Shown: positions 10,984 to 21,393 of the stretch, piece after piece
Numbering within the stretch: position 1 is the first letter of the stretch
Layout of the letters: each line of letters starts with the position of its first letter
Assembly (NCBI RefSeq): GCF_000143415.4
Contig: NW_003314266.1
Coordinates: forward strand, 1,477,505-1,541,504
DNA length: 64,000 bases
Reading direction: 5' to 3'
Source of the DNA: Selaginella moellendorffii
Taxonomy: Eukaryota > Streptophyta > Lycopodiopsida > Selaginellales > Selaginellaceae
Notes under the pieces: model-generated
Told to the model about the DNA's origin: nothing
Seen by the model: the letters and a program-made list of their open reading frames with translations, nothing else
Database searches by the model: none
Position numbers and translations under genes: made by a program

Positions 10984-12778
10984 CTATCGGCTGATATTGT
11001 TGAGTGCCAATTCCGACACTGGAAGTCCGCCATTACCTAAGCTTGAAGCTCCCGAAGACTCGGACATATAGAGAGGAGCCAAGACGCTCGTCGCGAGCTC
11101 CGGAAGCTTGTTAAAGTTGTGCAGCTGCTGCTGCTGCTCCTGTGGGGGAGAAGTGATGATCGACGCAATGGCAGCGGCCAAAGCGGCCGTAAATTTTGGA
11201 TCCGACGTGATCGCCGCGCTCACGCTCTCGGCCAGATGATTGTTCGAATGACTCGAGCTCCTCTGTGGTTGCAACAAGTTGGAGCTCGAGTTCCCCGAGT
11301 TGTTCCCGTCGTGAAAGATCATCTCTTGCTCGCGGGGATCTTCCCGCTTGCTCTCGCCAGGAACCACAAACCTGGTAGCGGCAGGAAGAGGATTTGAAGC
11401 TCCGGGGTTTGTGGTGAGATCCAGAGTGACGGTCGGGAATGGCGTGGTGGCGGAGATGGTTGGCGCCCCGGTCAGCATCCCGGCCATGAAGCTAAGATCG
11501 GTGCTACTGGCGGTGGAGCCGGAGAGGAGCATGGTGGCGGCGGCGGAGGTGGTGGAAGCCATGCTCGTCGCCGCCGGTGGGAGCTGATGGTTGTGGGATC
11601 CCTCGTAAGTTGTGACGAGGACGCTGGTATCGTCGGCACACCTTTGGACTTGTTTTCTCACGGGGCATCCCGAGGCCATGGTGCAGCGGTAGTAAGCTCG
11701 CGGGCATGGGTTGCCTTTGGCCATCTTTTGGCCGTATTTTCTCCACTGGCAGCCATCGTTCATCTGTGGATATGGAGGAGTTAGAGAAGCTTTCAAGGAA
11801 ATATTGAATTTTTTCTTCAAGCGAGAGTGTGCTTACTGTTGGAGCTTCGCATCGAGCACGAACCGAGACACGGACTTTGTGCAGCATCGATTCCAGGTGC
11901 TCTGGTTGGTTCTGGAAAACGATTTTTCCCTGCGTGCCAAATTGTTGTTGCTGTTGCTGCTGCTGCTCGTTTGGTGGAGAGCTTGGATTGTCTAGTTTCT
12001 GCAAGAAAAACACATTTTAGACCAAATAAAATTACTTTTTTTCTTCTCCTAAAGAGAAAAGTTGCTATTTTTTTTATAAGGAAAGAAAGAAAAAAAAGTA
12101 CCTGAGGAGATGGCGCTTTTTGTGATTGTTGCTGGATCAATGCCATGGTCTGCACCTGAAAGTTTTGGTACTCGGCTTTCACTTGATCCAGCACCGCCCG
12201 CAACCGCTCGTTCTCTTCTCTCATTCGTGTCATCTCAGCGTGAACTTCGACGAGCTGAAAGGAAAAAAAAAATGAAAAGTCAGATCAACAATGACTCAAA
12301 AGAAGAACTAAATCTTTCCACTTACTTGGTTCTTGAGCTCCTCGTTTCTGGGAGACAGTGGCGGCGAGTAGTCCTCCACCGTAGATTTATCGCTGGCCAC
12401 GCGGCCCTCCAGTTTGAATTGCGGAGACCCTCTGGAGATCCTGGGGCTCTCGCACTCCTGCTCCTCGAAATCCTGCTTGATCAGCGCCGCCTTCCTCAGG
12501 AAAAACGGCGTCTCCCTCTTCAGATCCATCTCCTCGGCGCCCGCATCGTCCTCCTCGCTCAGCGCCAGCGACAAATCGATCGACTTGACACGGTCCCGCC
12601 GCCCGGCCATTCGCTTGCGAAACTTTGGCGACGGCGCGCCCGGGTCCTGCTCGTCAATCCTCCTCCTCTTGAGATCCTCAGCTCTATCCATGAACAGCAA
12701 AGAGGAGACTTTCGCCTTCTCGATGATCACACACCCTTGGAAGAATTGCTGGGCTTTATTCGCGGCGAGAAGTTCCAA
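10984..12778 (-). CDS. WRKY transcription factor, group IIb
   Basis: Binds W-box DNA (TTGAC[C/T]) in stress and development programmes. Four exons. Exon 1 encodes a basic/acidic N-terminus with [13 protein letters not shown]. Exon 2 encodes the group-II leucine-zipper-like coiled coil ([25 protein letters not shown]). Exon 3 carries a poly-Gln run of 8 and [14 protein letters not shown]. Exon 4 has [21 protein letters not shown] with the C-x5-C ... H-x-H zinc ligands (CTMASGC ... HNH), then [17 protein letters not shown], a IIb hallmark. The WRKYGQK heptad and all zinc ligands are intact. Unusually, the V-type intron that normally interrupts the zinc finger of IIa/IIb genes is absent: the frame is continuous from MNDGCQW to the stop. 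Start at 12778; an in-frame Met at 12691 is an alternative. Confidence 0.94.
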
Positions 12779-14053
12779 GCCGATACGCTACGCAAGCGAC
12801 CACACGTGGAATCCGTAGAGCAAATCTCTCGACTGGAAGAAGAACGGGGAGAGCGCTGGAAGCTTAGAAAGCGAAATGGATTGACCGTGCCCTCTCTTCC
12901 ACGCACGGGGTATTTCTAGAGAAACTTTCCACGATGCCCAAGGACGAGGATGGGGGAGACGGTGACCACGCGTGACACGGTCAAAATAGGCAAAATTTCT
13001 CGCGAGGCGACCAACCAACCAACGTAGTTTCCCGGCGCCAAACACGCGGGAAGCTTCCGGCACTGGCAGACAGCCCTTGGATCCCGACCATCAACGGCCG
13101 GTCTTACGTGCACGTTTTCCAGAAGCTCCAAAAGACAGTACGGTTGACTGCCAGTCAACAGTCACTGTCGGGGTCGTCGATTGCGTCTTGGAAAAAAGAG
13201 GAGCGCCCGCAATTCGACCGACTTCTAGTCTTGCATGTCTTTCCTCTCTTTCTTCATTTTCTTCGTAGGTTTTGGTTGTTCTCATTGTTGCTTTAGGACA
13301 TTAGTGTGGAAACGCGAGAACTGGATAGTATGGTCCTCGTACTGTAGGCTGTAGAAAAGCGAAGCCTTATACGTCCAAGGCTTCTACGGTGTGTATGTGC
13401 AAATCTTTCCACCTAGCATTGAAACCTGGGACCGGGTGTTTGGATCGCACTTTCTTTGGTTGAAGTTTTGGATTTTTCCTCGTTGCCGTGTCATTTAGTC
13501 TCTTGCGTCCATCCATCCAGACGCACCATAGAGAAGCAGCCACGAAGCCACCGACGAAGAGCCCCAGTTTCACGAGTCTTGTGGAGGTTAAAGAAAATAT
13601 CAACGCATGCCGACAAGTGGTCTATTTCTTCCTGTCGTTTTGGTTGCGCAGTCCAGTCTTGGGCGGTAAAAGCTTAGAAAATCTTAGAAAGTGGTGGATC
13701 GAAAGTAAACAGCAAATCACTAAAAGCATAGAGATTTCCAGAGGGACAAGAAATTCTAGTAAGACTCATGGTTTGTGAGCCAAAGGTATTTCTCGAGGTA
13801 AAGTTGATGTATCAAGAATCTTTCGAGAAACTGCACCCTAGAATTCTGTTTGTGGTCATGGTTTTAACCCAACGTATAAACCGAGAGATCTCGGTTTGCC
13901 TTACTGAGAGCTAAGTTGGCCAGAGTTGGCATAAACCCTCTCAACTTCTGTGAAGAATTCAAGCAATGCTAGCTCTCAATTTCGAGCTGGGATTTACGCT
14001 TAATTCTATGTTAAGGCTTTGCAGACAGGCTGGGTAGCAGCACATAGCGATAC
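12779..14053. promoter_or_regulatory. WRKY upstream region with four W-boxes; otherwise no recognised gene
   Basis: The proximal 400 bp upstream of the WRKY start hold W-box cores at 12881-12886 (TTGACC), 12979-12984 (GGTCAA) and a perfect palindrome at 13143-13159. From 13.2 to 14.05 kb I see nothing convincing. One minus-strand frame (13603-13367) has a hydrophobic start followed by a basic stretch but no family resemblance. Confidence 0.55.
13143..13159. promoter_or_regulatory. Inverted W-box pair (perfect 17-bp palindrome)
   Basis: GTTGACTG-C-CAGTCAAC: two TTGACT W-box cores head to head with 8-bp perfect arms around one base. It lies about 365 bp upstream of the WRKY start. WRKY genes are often auto- or cross-regulated through such clusters. 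Confidence 0.6.
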
Positions 14054-14986
14054 TCAATATCCTCGCTCCATGCAGCAGCAAGTATACCACTTGGACAGAG
14101 CAAAGTCGTATGCAACAGGAGGCCACACCCCATGGCTTTCCTTCCTGTGGAAGGCCGAGATGAAGGCGGTGTCCCCGACCAGCCTCACTTTGAGATCCTT
14201 GTACCGAACTGACAAATCACAATCGGGTCCAAACAGGTCGTGGGACACCAACACCCGACGAGTTTGATGAGCTTGACGTGCTGAAGAACGGGCTTTGGTG
14301 CCAAGAACATGAATCTGATTCATACTGCAGCGAGAATATTTTATCATCGTCGTCATGGATCTTCTGGTACAGTATCGCAAGTTGGTAAGAGTTGCTGACA
14401 GCATCTGTTTCCATGCCGATGTCCAGATAGGCTGGCTGTAGACGATCCAGCGCTGGCTGTAGGCGATCCGCCGGGTCAAGTGGAGCAGGAGGAAGTGTCT
14501 TCCACACGTTGGTGATTGGATTCCCCACAGCAAAAGTCATCCAATCTGTGTGTTCCATGAGCATCCCACAGACAAGTCCGTTGGAAGAACACAAGCCCAC
14601 GAAGCGCGAACCCGATGGGCCTAATGGAAGACTGCTATGCGGACGCCATAGCTCGGTGTGGTTCTCTAGCCTCATGCCATAGTCAAAATGCTCCTCATCG
14701 TAACGAAGCTCCCTACAGACACTTGCTTCAATGGTCACGCTGAGAAGAAGTAAAGAAACACTTACATGTCAAAGGGAAGACCCGTGCGCACCCTGAGCAC
14801 GGCCCAGGGTTCCAGCGGTGGCTTGTACAGCTGCACAAAACGAGGAGAGAGCACAGCGTCATACCAGGACTTGCACACGGCCCGCAATGTGAACAAGTCT
14901 GGAAAATCCGAAAAGTTGGATGTGGAGGACAAGCGATGACTCCGTGACGCACTCGAAAATGCCGCAGCGGCCCTCATCCCGATCAA
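14054..14986 (-). pseudogene. F-box protein gene, decayed
   Basis: The N-terminal part reads FSDFPDLFTLRAVCKSWYDAVLSPRFVQLY, an F-box-like segment that would contact SKP1 in an SCF ubiquitin ligase. The next frame (14738-14217) continues RELRYDEEHFDYG, FVGLCSSNGLVCGM and AVGNPITNVWKTLPP, typical of plant F-box-associated domains. It then runs into a stop, while the continuation (SHDLFGPDCDLSVRYKDLKVRLVGDTAFISAF) lies in another frame. A single-base frameshift near 14250 explains this. The first junction near 14740-14760 would need an intron of only 26 nt, which is implausible. I therefore call a pseudogene; a sequence error or unusual intron would rescue it. Confidence 0.6.
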
Positions 14987-15237
14987 ATGCGCCCCACTTC
15001 CCCATTTTTCTGTTGTTTAGGGCTTTGACTTTCTTTTGACTAGCATACTCCAGATGTCAAAATTATAGTTTTTTATCTAGTATTTTTTATCCTTTAAGCC
15101 AAAAAATGCTTTGTCATGTTCCATAGCAAAGACAAGGAAGCTTTTCCAGCGAAAAATCCACCACTTTTTTTTTTTTGTTTTTTGTTTTTTGGTTTTCTTA
15201 TTACGAAATTTTATCCACTTTAATATCCTATTTTGTT

Positions 15238-16116
15238 ATGAGGGTTTCTTTCTTGAGGATTCCTATTCTTTTACTAATACTTCTTAAAGTAACAAATCTG
15301 ACTATTCAAGCAGATGTAAATTGGGATGCTCTTTCACTTTATGATTTTATTAGTAAAGGAGACATTAATGATATTGGAAATTTTTTAGTCAAAATGATGG
15401 ATACAAAAATAGTGGACACATATAAATACTATGGTGCGCATACTTGGACTGATTATCTCCCTTTGTCTGATAAAGTTATTGAAGTTACTATCTGGATCTA
15501 TAGTAAAAGGCCTAATGGCATGTGTAGTATGTCTATAAGAGGAACAGGGGCATCAGGAAAAGAAATCATTAGCCAACTTAGTGAGCTTTTATTTGATATT
15601 TTACAAGAGGCTCGAGTGGGAAACTATGGTCTTATAGTTGCTACTTTAAATTATGTTGGTATCAAATATAAATTACTAAATGCTAGAAAATACAATTCTA
15701 AGAAAATCAATAGGCTGAATAATACTTATACAAATGCAATTTTTAATTGTTGGATTTACAGATCTGCTCTTATGAGTGGTGAAAAACACGATTTTGGATC
15801 TTATTTACTCAATTCAAATTCTCTAATTTCTCCAAATGGAGAGTATGAATTAAGTCTAAATAAAGATTGTAATTTAGTGTTAACTTGGAAAAGGGTGTAT
15901 ATTTTATGGGAAAGTGGGACTACAAATAAAGGTACTGGCTGTTGGTTAGTTTTAGAGATTAGAAATCTAGTAATAAAAGATTTTAAGGATATGGAGATAT
16001 GGTTTATAAATAGTAATTGTCCAACATGTAAATCAACAACACTTTCTGTAGAAGATGATGGATTTGTCTATATTATTAGTTCAAATGATAATAAAATATT
16101 AAAACATTTTCCTTAA
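15238..16116 (+). CDS. Secreted protein with unrecognised N-terminal domain and C-terminal bulb-type (GNA-like) lectin domain
   Basis: A 292-residue intronless reading frame. Residues 1-24 form a signal peptide (MRVSFLRIPILLLILLKV...). Residues about 25-180 are an unrecognised domain with alternating hydrophobic and polar stretches (VIEVTIWIYSKRPNG, GASGKEIISQLSELLFDIL). Residues about 185-292 match the GNA/bulb-type mannose-lectin fold: SNSLISPNGEYELSL, then the repeat motif KDCNLVLTW in place of QxDxNxVxY, ILWESGTTNKGTGCWLVLE, and a third degenerate repeat ending DDGFVYIISSNDNKIL. Sugar-contact residues are only partly kept, so mannose binding is uncertain. Base and codon use is far more AT-rich than the surrounding genes, with many TTA, AAT, ATA and AAA codons. 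The frame stays open 21 codons upstream, but the Met at 15238 directly precedes the signal peptide. Confidence 0.75.
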   Translation: MRVSFLRIPILLLILLKVTNLTIQADVNWDALSLYDFISKGDINDIGNFLVKMMDTKIVDTYKYYGAHTWTDYLPLSDKVIEVTIWIYSKRPNGMCSMSIRGTGASGKEIISQLSELLFDILQEARVGNYGLIVATLNYVGIKYKLLNARKYNSKKINRLNNTYTNAIFNCWIYRSALMSGEKHDFGSYLLNSNSLISPNGEYELSLNKDCNLVLTWKRVYILWESGTTNKGTGCWLVLEIRNLVIKDFKDMEIWFINSNCPTCKSTTLSVEDDGFVYIISSNDNKILKHFP

Positions 16117-16442
16117 CAACTTCTTTGTTTAAAATTCTATCAACTTAAGGCGGTATATTACGGTGCTTGTAAAAACTAATCAAGGTAGGGTGGGTATACT
16201 TGCTGCATGGATCAACTATGTGCTGCGTCACAATTGAGTTCTTTAAATTTGTGTCAATTGAACAGGAACGATGCCCAATAGCATTTCCCCTTGTACATGA
16301 AGGCACCGATGTATCCAAAATATCAGTTTGTCCACCTCTTCTTGTTAGTTGCGTGCTGGTGGTGAGATAACCACATGAAACCAGTTCTTGTTCTCCCCAG
16401 TGTAGAAGAAAGCACAGCCTCGTTGAGGTGATCCCAATGATT

Positions 16443-16500
16443 TTGACGCTGAAGAACAGGCCTTGGTGCCAAGAACATGAATCTGTTCATACTGCAACTT
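16443..16500 (-). pseudogene. Short duplicate of the F-box gene
   Basis: About 58 bp, containing CTTGGTGCCAAGAACATGAA and TCATACTGCA, nearly matches 14275-14335 inside the F-box pseudogene and has the same orientation. The flanking sequence is too decayed to align by eye. Confidence 0.6.
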
Positions 16501-16679
16501 GGTAAAAACTACTTTTCCATACTGATGTTGAGAGCAACTTCAGAGAACTTAGCTCTGCACAAGGAAGTCGAGTCAGAGTTGGAGATAGAAAGATCTTAGA
16601 GGTTTATGGAAAAGGAGATGTAGAAGTTCCAGTCGGAAATAGCAGTGTTTTCAATCTGTCAAATGCTAGAATCTGATAT

Positions 16680-17600
16680 CAAGGTGTAGATCTTCACTTT
16701 ATGAAAAATGGGTGTCCCTTCTTTGATCGTTTTAAAGAGGCCAAAGGACATTGTCTTTTCATTGGTGTGCACATTTGCAAAACATCCACTCATCAATTGC
16801 ATGGTAAAGGAAAACTTGGTATATAGAATTTAAATCCACACAAAAAGACCTCCAAGATTTGACATGGCTGTCAATTAGGAAAAAAAGAAGGTTTCCTTTG
16901 TCCACCTCAACTACGAAGTGATAGATGCCTTGAGTTTTTTTATACAGATCTTTGTGGCTGAATGAGAACACAATCTCAAACTGGAAAGAGATACTTCATC
17001 ATATTCATGATGTGAACTATACTTCCTCCACAAGAAATCACAAGCACTCAAAGCTTTCAAGGATTCTCTTTTGTCAGTTGAAGTGCATAACAATTGAAGT
17101 GTGTTTATTCAAATTTAAGAATTTGAAGTGTTCTGCAAATCTCAAAGAGTTGTTCATCAGAGAACTTGTGCGAATATAGTGCAACAAAATGGCATTGTAG
17201 AGAGGAAGAATAGGTTAATCATGAACATGGTCAAATGCTTTTTGAGAGACATCTGGACTTCAGAGATCATTTTGGTCAGAAGCTGCTGTTCAAGTGCAAA
17301 ATCTCTTCCCACATTCATCTTGTAGAGCAGTACTAGAACAATTACTCTGACTTAGAAAGAAGCAGAATGTTCAACACCTTAGGAGGTTTAAAGTGCTGGT
17401 ATTTCTACACAACAACTTGGTTAAATTGGCAAGTTTGATCCTAGAAGCATAAAAATGTTCCTTCTAGGATATGAACCAAACACTAAGGGGTATAGTCTGC
17501 ACACAAGAAAAATTGTGATTTCTACGTTGGATGAGGACACACTTTACAAAGATGTGAAATGATGAACAAAGAATTGGGAGTTGGAGTAGTGGATCTTGGA
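16680..17600 (+). mobile_element. Degenerate Ty1/copia retrotransposon: gag-pre-integrase/integrase remnant
   Basis: Reading through stops and frameshifts on the plus strand gives the copia order: FFYTDLCG..MRTQSQTGKRYF (start of the integrase core), then QQNGIVERKNRLIMNMVKCFLRD (the hallmark near 17175-17250), and further on KMFLLGYEPNTKGYSLHTRKIVIS (near 17450-17525), the block after the integrase core. No intact ORF remains and no LTRs were identified. Confidence 0.85.
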
Positions 17601-17689
17601 ACTAGATGAAGAAAATGAGCCCTTGGAATCGAATCAATGACAGTAAAGCATGCAAGGACAGGACAAAAGAGAATAGGTTCAACCAGATC

Positions 17690-17930
17690 CTATCCCAAGT
17701 TTTCTGGGGGCTCGAAATCTCGGATCAAAAGTGGAAAGGCTAACAAGAAATCTACAATGTGACACAAAGGAGTATGGATGCCATTTGCATCTAGCACATG
17801 CTTGAAACCAATTGTTTTGGGTCCTAAAACCTTAAGCTTAAATGTACCATTTTGTGCATGCGAAGCCATTTCCTCCTGCATAGCAGTGAGCCATTTCTCA
17901 ACTTCCTACCCATGCATGGCTTCCTCATCG
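17690..17930 (-). mobile_element. Copia reverse-transcriptase fragment in opposite orientation
   Basis: On the minus strand, EVEKWLTAMQEEMASHAQNG followed by TFKLKVLGPKTIGFKHVLDANG resembles the first block of copia reverse transcriptase (W-x-AMQEE ... N-x-T-W). It is inverted relative to the integrase remnant next to it, so the element is rearranged or two elements are mixed. Confidence 0.7.
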
Positions 17931-18858
17931 TGTATAGTAACTTTTGCATGTTTTGGTTTCTTGAGCTATGTTATATGTCCAAATTGATCTAGCAGGTATG
18001 TATATTCTCAGGTAGCAGGGGTTGATGTTCTCACTGATAGTGAAGGAAACTAGCATCTAAAAGAAATTTAGTGAAGGAAACTAGCATTTTGTATCCTTGT
18101 TAGATTTATATATTGTTTCTTGAGTGGGAGTTCTCATTCTTGAAATTTAGAAGTGTATGTAATTATTTTTTTATTAATTTATTTCTTAGATTTGAAAATT
18201 TTACTTTTAATGCTAAAAAAATATTAACATGATTTTCAAATTTATTTCTTTGTTCAACTTTATCTTCACTTAATATAATTTTTAAAATGTTAAATTTTTC
18301 TGATACTTTTAAAATATAAACATCCTTTTTTCTCTTCGAGTGCTAATCTTGTTTGATACTTTTGAAATATAAACATCCTCTCTTATTTTCAAGTGCACTA
18401 ATTTTGTTATTTTGGGTTAGTTGATCATACCTTCTATATATGCCCATTGCTTACAAGATTATTTTATAGCTATGGCACTTTACCTTAGCTAAATCTTATG
18501 CTATGTAAATTTCATTTTTGGTTGATTGTTTAGGTTTATTTTTCCCTCATTTTGTTTTAATGCTATTTAGTTTGACAAATTAAATTATGCTTCACCCCCA
18601 ACTATGCTTCTCATTACTTTTGATTTTTCTAAGCTAATTAAATTCCTTTGGTTATAACATAGAAAGAATTTTTTTTTTGACAAATTTATTCTATCTCTTC
18701 AAAAATTTATTTGTTATCACTATAACATCATTGAACACAACTTTAAAAATTTAAGTAATTTCAAATAAAATAAATTAATCAATTTGAAATGACATCATAC
18801 TAATAACATCATACACTAAATCAACAAAAAAGTTTTAAACTCAATGGCCATCAAATAT

Positions 18859-21393
18859 TTAAAGAAGTCGAGAGCCAAGAACTCTGTATACCACCGACGC
18901 TGTCATCTTTCTCACACCACAAACACTCCTCAATTTCGCGAGCAAATCCTCCTCTTGCTCCTCATCCGAATCATACCCCCGGAGTCTCTCCATGAAGTCG
19001 AGAGCCTGCTGCGAATCCAAAGCCAGTAGCTTCGCCGCATCGCTCACTGCTGAGAAGAAACTCGCCGGGCGAGCGCAGTAAGGCCGGAAGATGAGAAACA
19101 AGGCTTTCACGTCCGCTCCAAACTGTCGGGCACCCTGCTCCGAGAATCGAGCACCGCCGAGAACCAGTCCCAGGAAGAGCAGCTGATCGAGACTCGGGAT
19201 CAACCGCTGCCACAGCTCCACAAAGTTGGCCTGATCGAGGCTGTTCTTAAGAGAGCTAAGCTGGCTCTGGAGTGCTGCCAGTGCGTCCACCAAGCTTCCA
19301 GACGGTGCATCTTCGAAGCTTGGAGCCCACTCTTCGGACCATCTCTTCTTGTTGCGGAAGTACTCGCGGCAGCGAGCGTCGAATCCTCTCGACACCACCG
19401 AGACCAGCTTCCCGCTCCAGCTGCTTCGGAATCTCGACAGCTTCTCCAACTGCGAGTCGAAAACCGAGCCTTGAATCTGCGCGAGCTGCTCCTCGGCCGC
19501 TGGAGAAAAACCTGGCAAGTTCTCCTGGAGCTCCGCGAGCCTGAGTTCCAGAAAGAAGAAATCCTCGCACCAGTCCCTGACCGTGTTCTCGCAGTAGCGA
19601 GCTGCGTTGAGGCAGACACCGACTTTGATCATCGAAGGCTCATCGGCGAGAGCCGTCACTGCCTCACTCTCCTGGCATCTCTGCAAGAGCTCGTCGATAA
19701 ACTCGTCCAAAACCGGCAGTGCCGTTTTCCTCACGAACTGTAGCCGCTGGCTGGCCTCGGGCAAAGTCCTGCATCGATCAACCAAGTTCCAAGCCGCGCT
19801 AGTGAGCCGATAAGCTGCTAGCGGGGGCTTAAACTCGGTAGAGCCCGAGATCGAGCTCGCGGAGTTTATCTTCCAAGCCGCTTCGTTCCCATACTCCACC
19901 GCCATCTTTCTTCTCGCGTCACCTAGCTCGAGCCTAGTCCAAACTTCCAACCAGTCTCCACGGTCCGAGAACACGGCAATGCAAGCCCGACGGACCCCAA
20001 AAACACTGCTCGAGAGTTGCTCGTCACCGCTGCTCATTCCGATCCCTTTCTCAACCAAAGCTTGCATTTTGGAGTCGAAGGACAGCGTCTGATCGACTGT
20101 GTGTAGCCAAACCGTGGAGGCCTGATCGGACAGAGCATCCTCCAAGTCTTCCATGAGAGTCGGCAAAGCCCATCGTCGTAAGTGCTCCGCCACCATAGCC
20201 ACCAGGGATGATATCCACTCTTCTCTCGCACTGTATCCCAGGAACTCTTCGTCCAACATCGGCTGGAGAAGAGCGTCCACTACCGCTACGTGCTGCTGTG
20301 TGATCCTGTAAGCTAGAGCGAAGACGAACTCTGGCTTGTGGAGCCACTTCTTGAAGTGGACCTCGGCATTCGCTGCTATCGGATGCACCAGCTCTTCGAT
20401 CGACCACAGCGCCTCGCGAGGAGCTGGAGTCTTGTCTCTATATCCCCGAAACTCACGACGCCTCCGCTGGATTTGCCCGGCCTGGAACCTCGAGAGCGAG
20501 ACAAAGCTCTCGCGGAACTTTCTCTTGGCGTCGCCTTGGAGCTGGAGCAGCGGGTGTGATTGGGCTTGCTGATCATCCCTGTCGCCGGAGATGGAGAGTG
20601 GAGGCGGCCAGCCTATGGAAATGACGATGGAACGATAGTCCGAGATTACCACTGGCCGGAGAGCTGCTGCTGCTCGATCCACACGGACGTCCACAGCGGA
20701 GATGAGACGATCCCATTGCGGCTGGCACTCGACGATCTCGCCCATCAACTTCTCGATCGCGGCCAGGGAATTCACAGCCGAGATCACGAACTGTCCAGCC
20801 TGAAAGGAAAGAGTAGAGGAGTTTTAGCCAGCGATCGCGAAAGAACTCGTAAACAAAGATCGCTACTCGCTAAGAAATCTTATGTGAAACTAGAGAGAGC
20901 TACAGTGCTATCCAGCATTGGCAAAAGAACTATATGATCCAGGGAAGAATTCGCGTACCTGAGAAGAGGGAGATCCAGCAGCTCCTCGGCTGACAACCGG
21001 CGTGGAGGACGCCGCCGCGAACACTCCATCCTCCAAATCCCCGACGAGCCTCTCGAGCTGGAGCACTGCATCGACATAAGCCCTAACTTGGGCGACGCGC
21101 GACACTTCCTCCGCCAGATCGCTCAGCTCCCGCAAGAGCTCCGGCTCCGCCTCTGGCGGCGACGGCGACGACGATCGCTCCTCGCAGAATCCACACAGCG
21201 CCTCGAGAGACACCGCGATGGCGTGCATTTGGGCCGATCCATCGGCCGCTGCCTGGCGCGCCCGCGATCGCGCGTCCTGGAGCTTGAACTCGAGCTGGCC
21301 GCATTCCGATTCCAGATCCTGCTGCAAGGTGTGGAGGTTTGCGAGATCATTGGCACCGTGGAAGTAGGAATCCAGGAGCTGGGATACTTCCAT
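18859..21393 (-). CDS. MAG2-like: MAG2/RINT1/Tip20-like tethering protein
   Basis: Subunit of the Dsl1/NRZ-type tether that captures Golgi-derived COPI vesicles at the ER. In plants MAG2 is needed for seed-storage-protein export. Two exons: 21393 to about 20957 encodes a coiled-coil N-terminus (LANLHTLQQDLESECGQLEFKL) and about 20802 to 18859 encodes the RINT1/TIP20 domain, about 790 residues in all. The large exon shows the family's helical rods with ECQPQWDRLISAVD, LPTLMEDLEDALSD, WLHTVDQTLSFD and EAAWKINSASS. It ends with RLRGYDSDEEQEEDLLAKLRSVCGVRKM, a good match to plant MAG2. The stop codon is at the border of the AT-rich island. Confidence 0.92.

Larger units (their letters stand above)
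16117..18858. other. AT-rich repeat island without intact genes
   Basis: Contains a fragment of the neighbouring F-box gene (about 16440-16500), Ty1/copia debris (16.68-17.93 kb) and, from about 18.0 to 18.85 kb, long AT-rich sequence in which I recognise nothing. Confidence 0.7.

Noticed and set aside
13367-13603. Minus-strand frame with a hydrophobic start (KLGLFVGGFVAASLWCVW)
   Set aside because: No family resemblance, no conserved motifs and no clear gene context; kept only as part of the intergenic note.
14739-14765. A 26-nt GTAAGT...CAG segment as an intron of the F-box gene
   Set aside because: Shorter than any plausible spliceosomal intron here (others are about 50 nt or more), and a further frameshift remains downstream.
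15238-15780. Idea that the N-terminal domain of the lectin is a pore-forming or toxin domain
   Set aside because: No motif supports it; amphipathic stretches alone are not evidence. Left as unknown.
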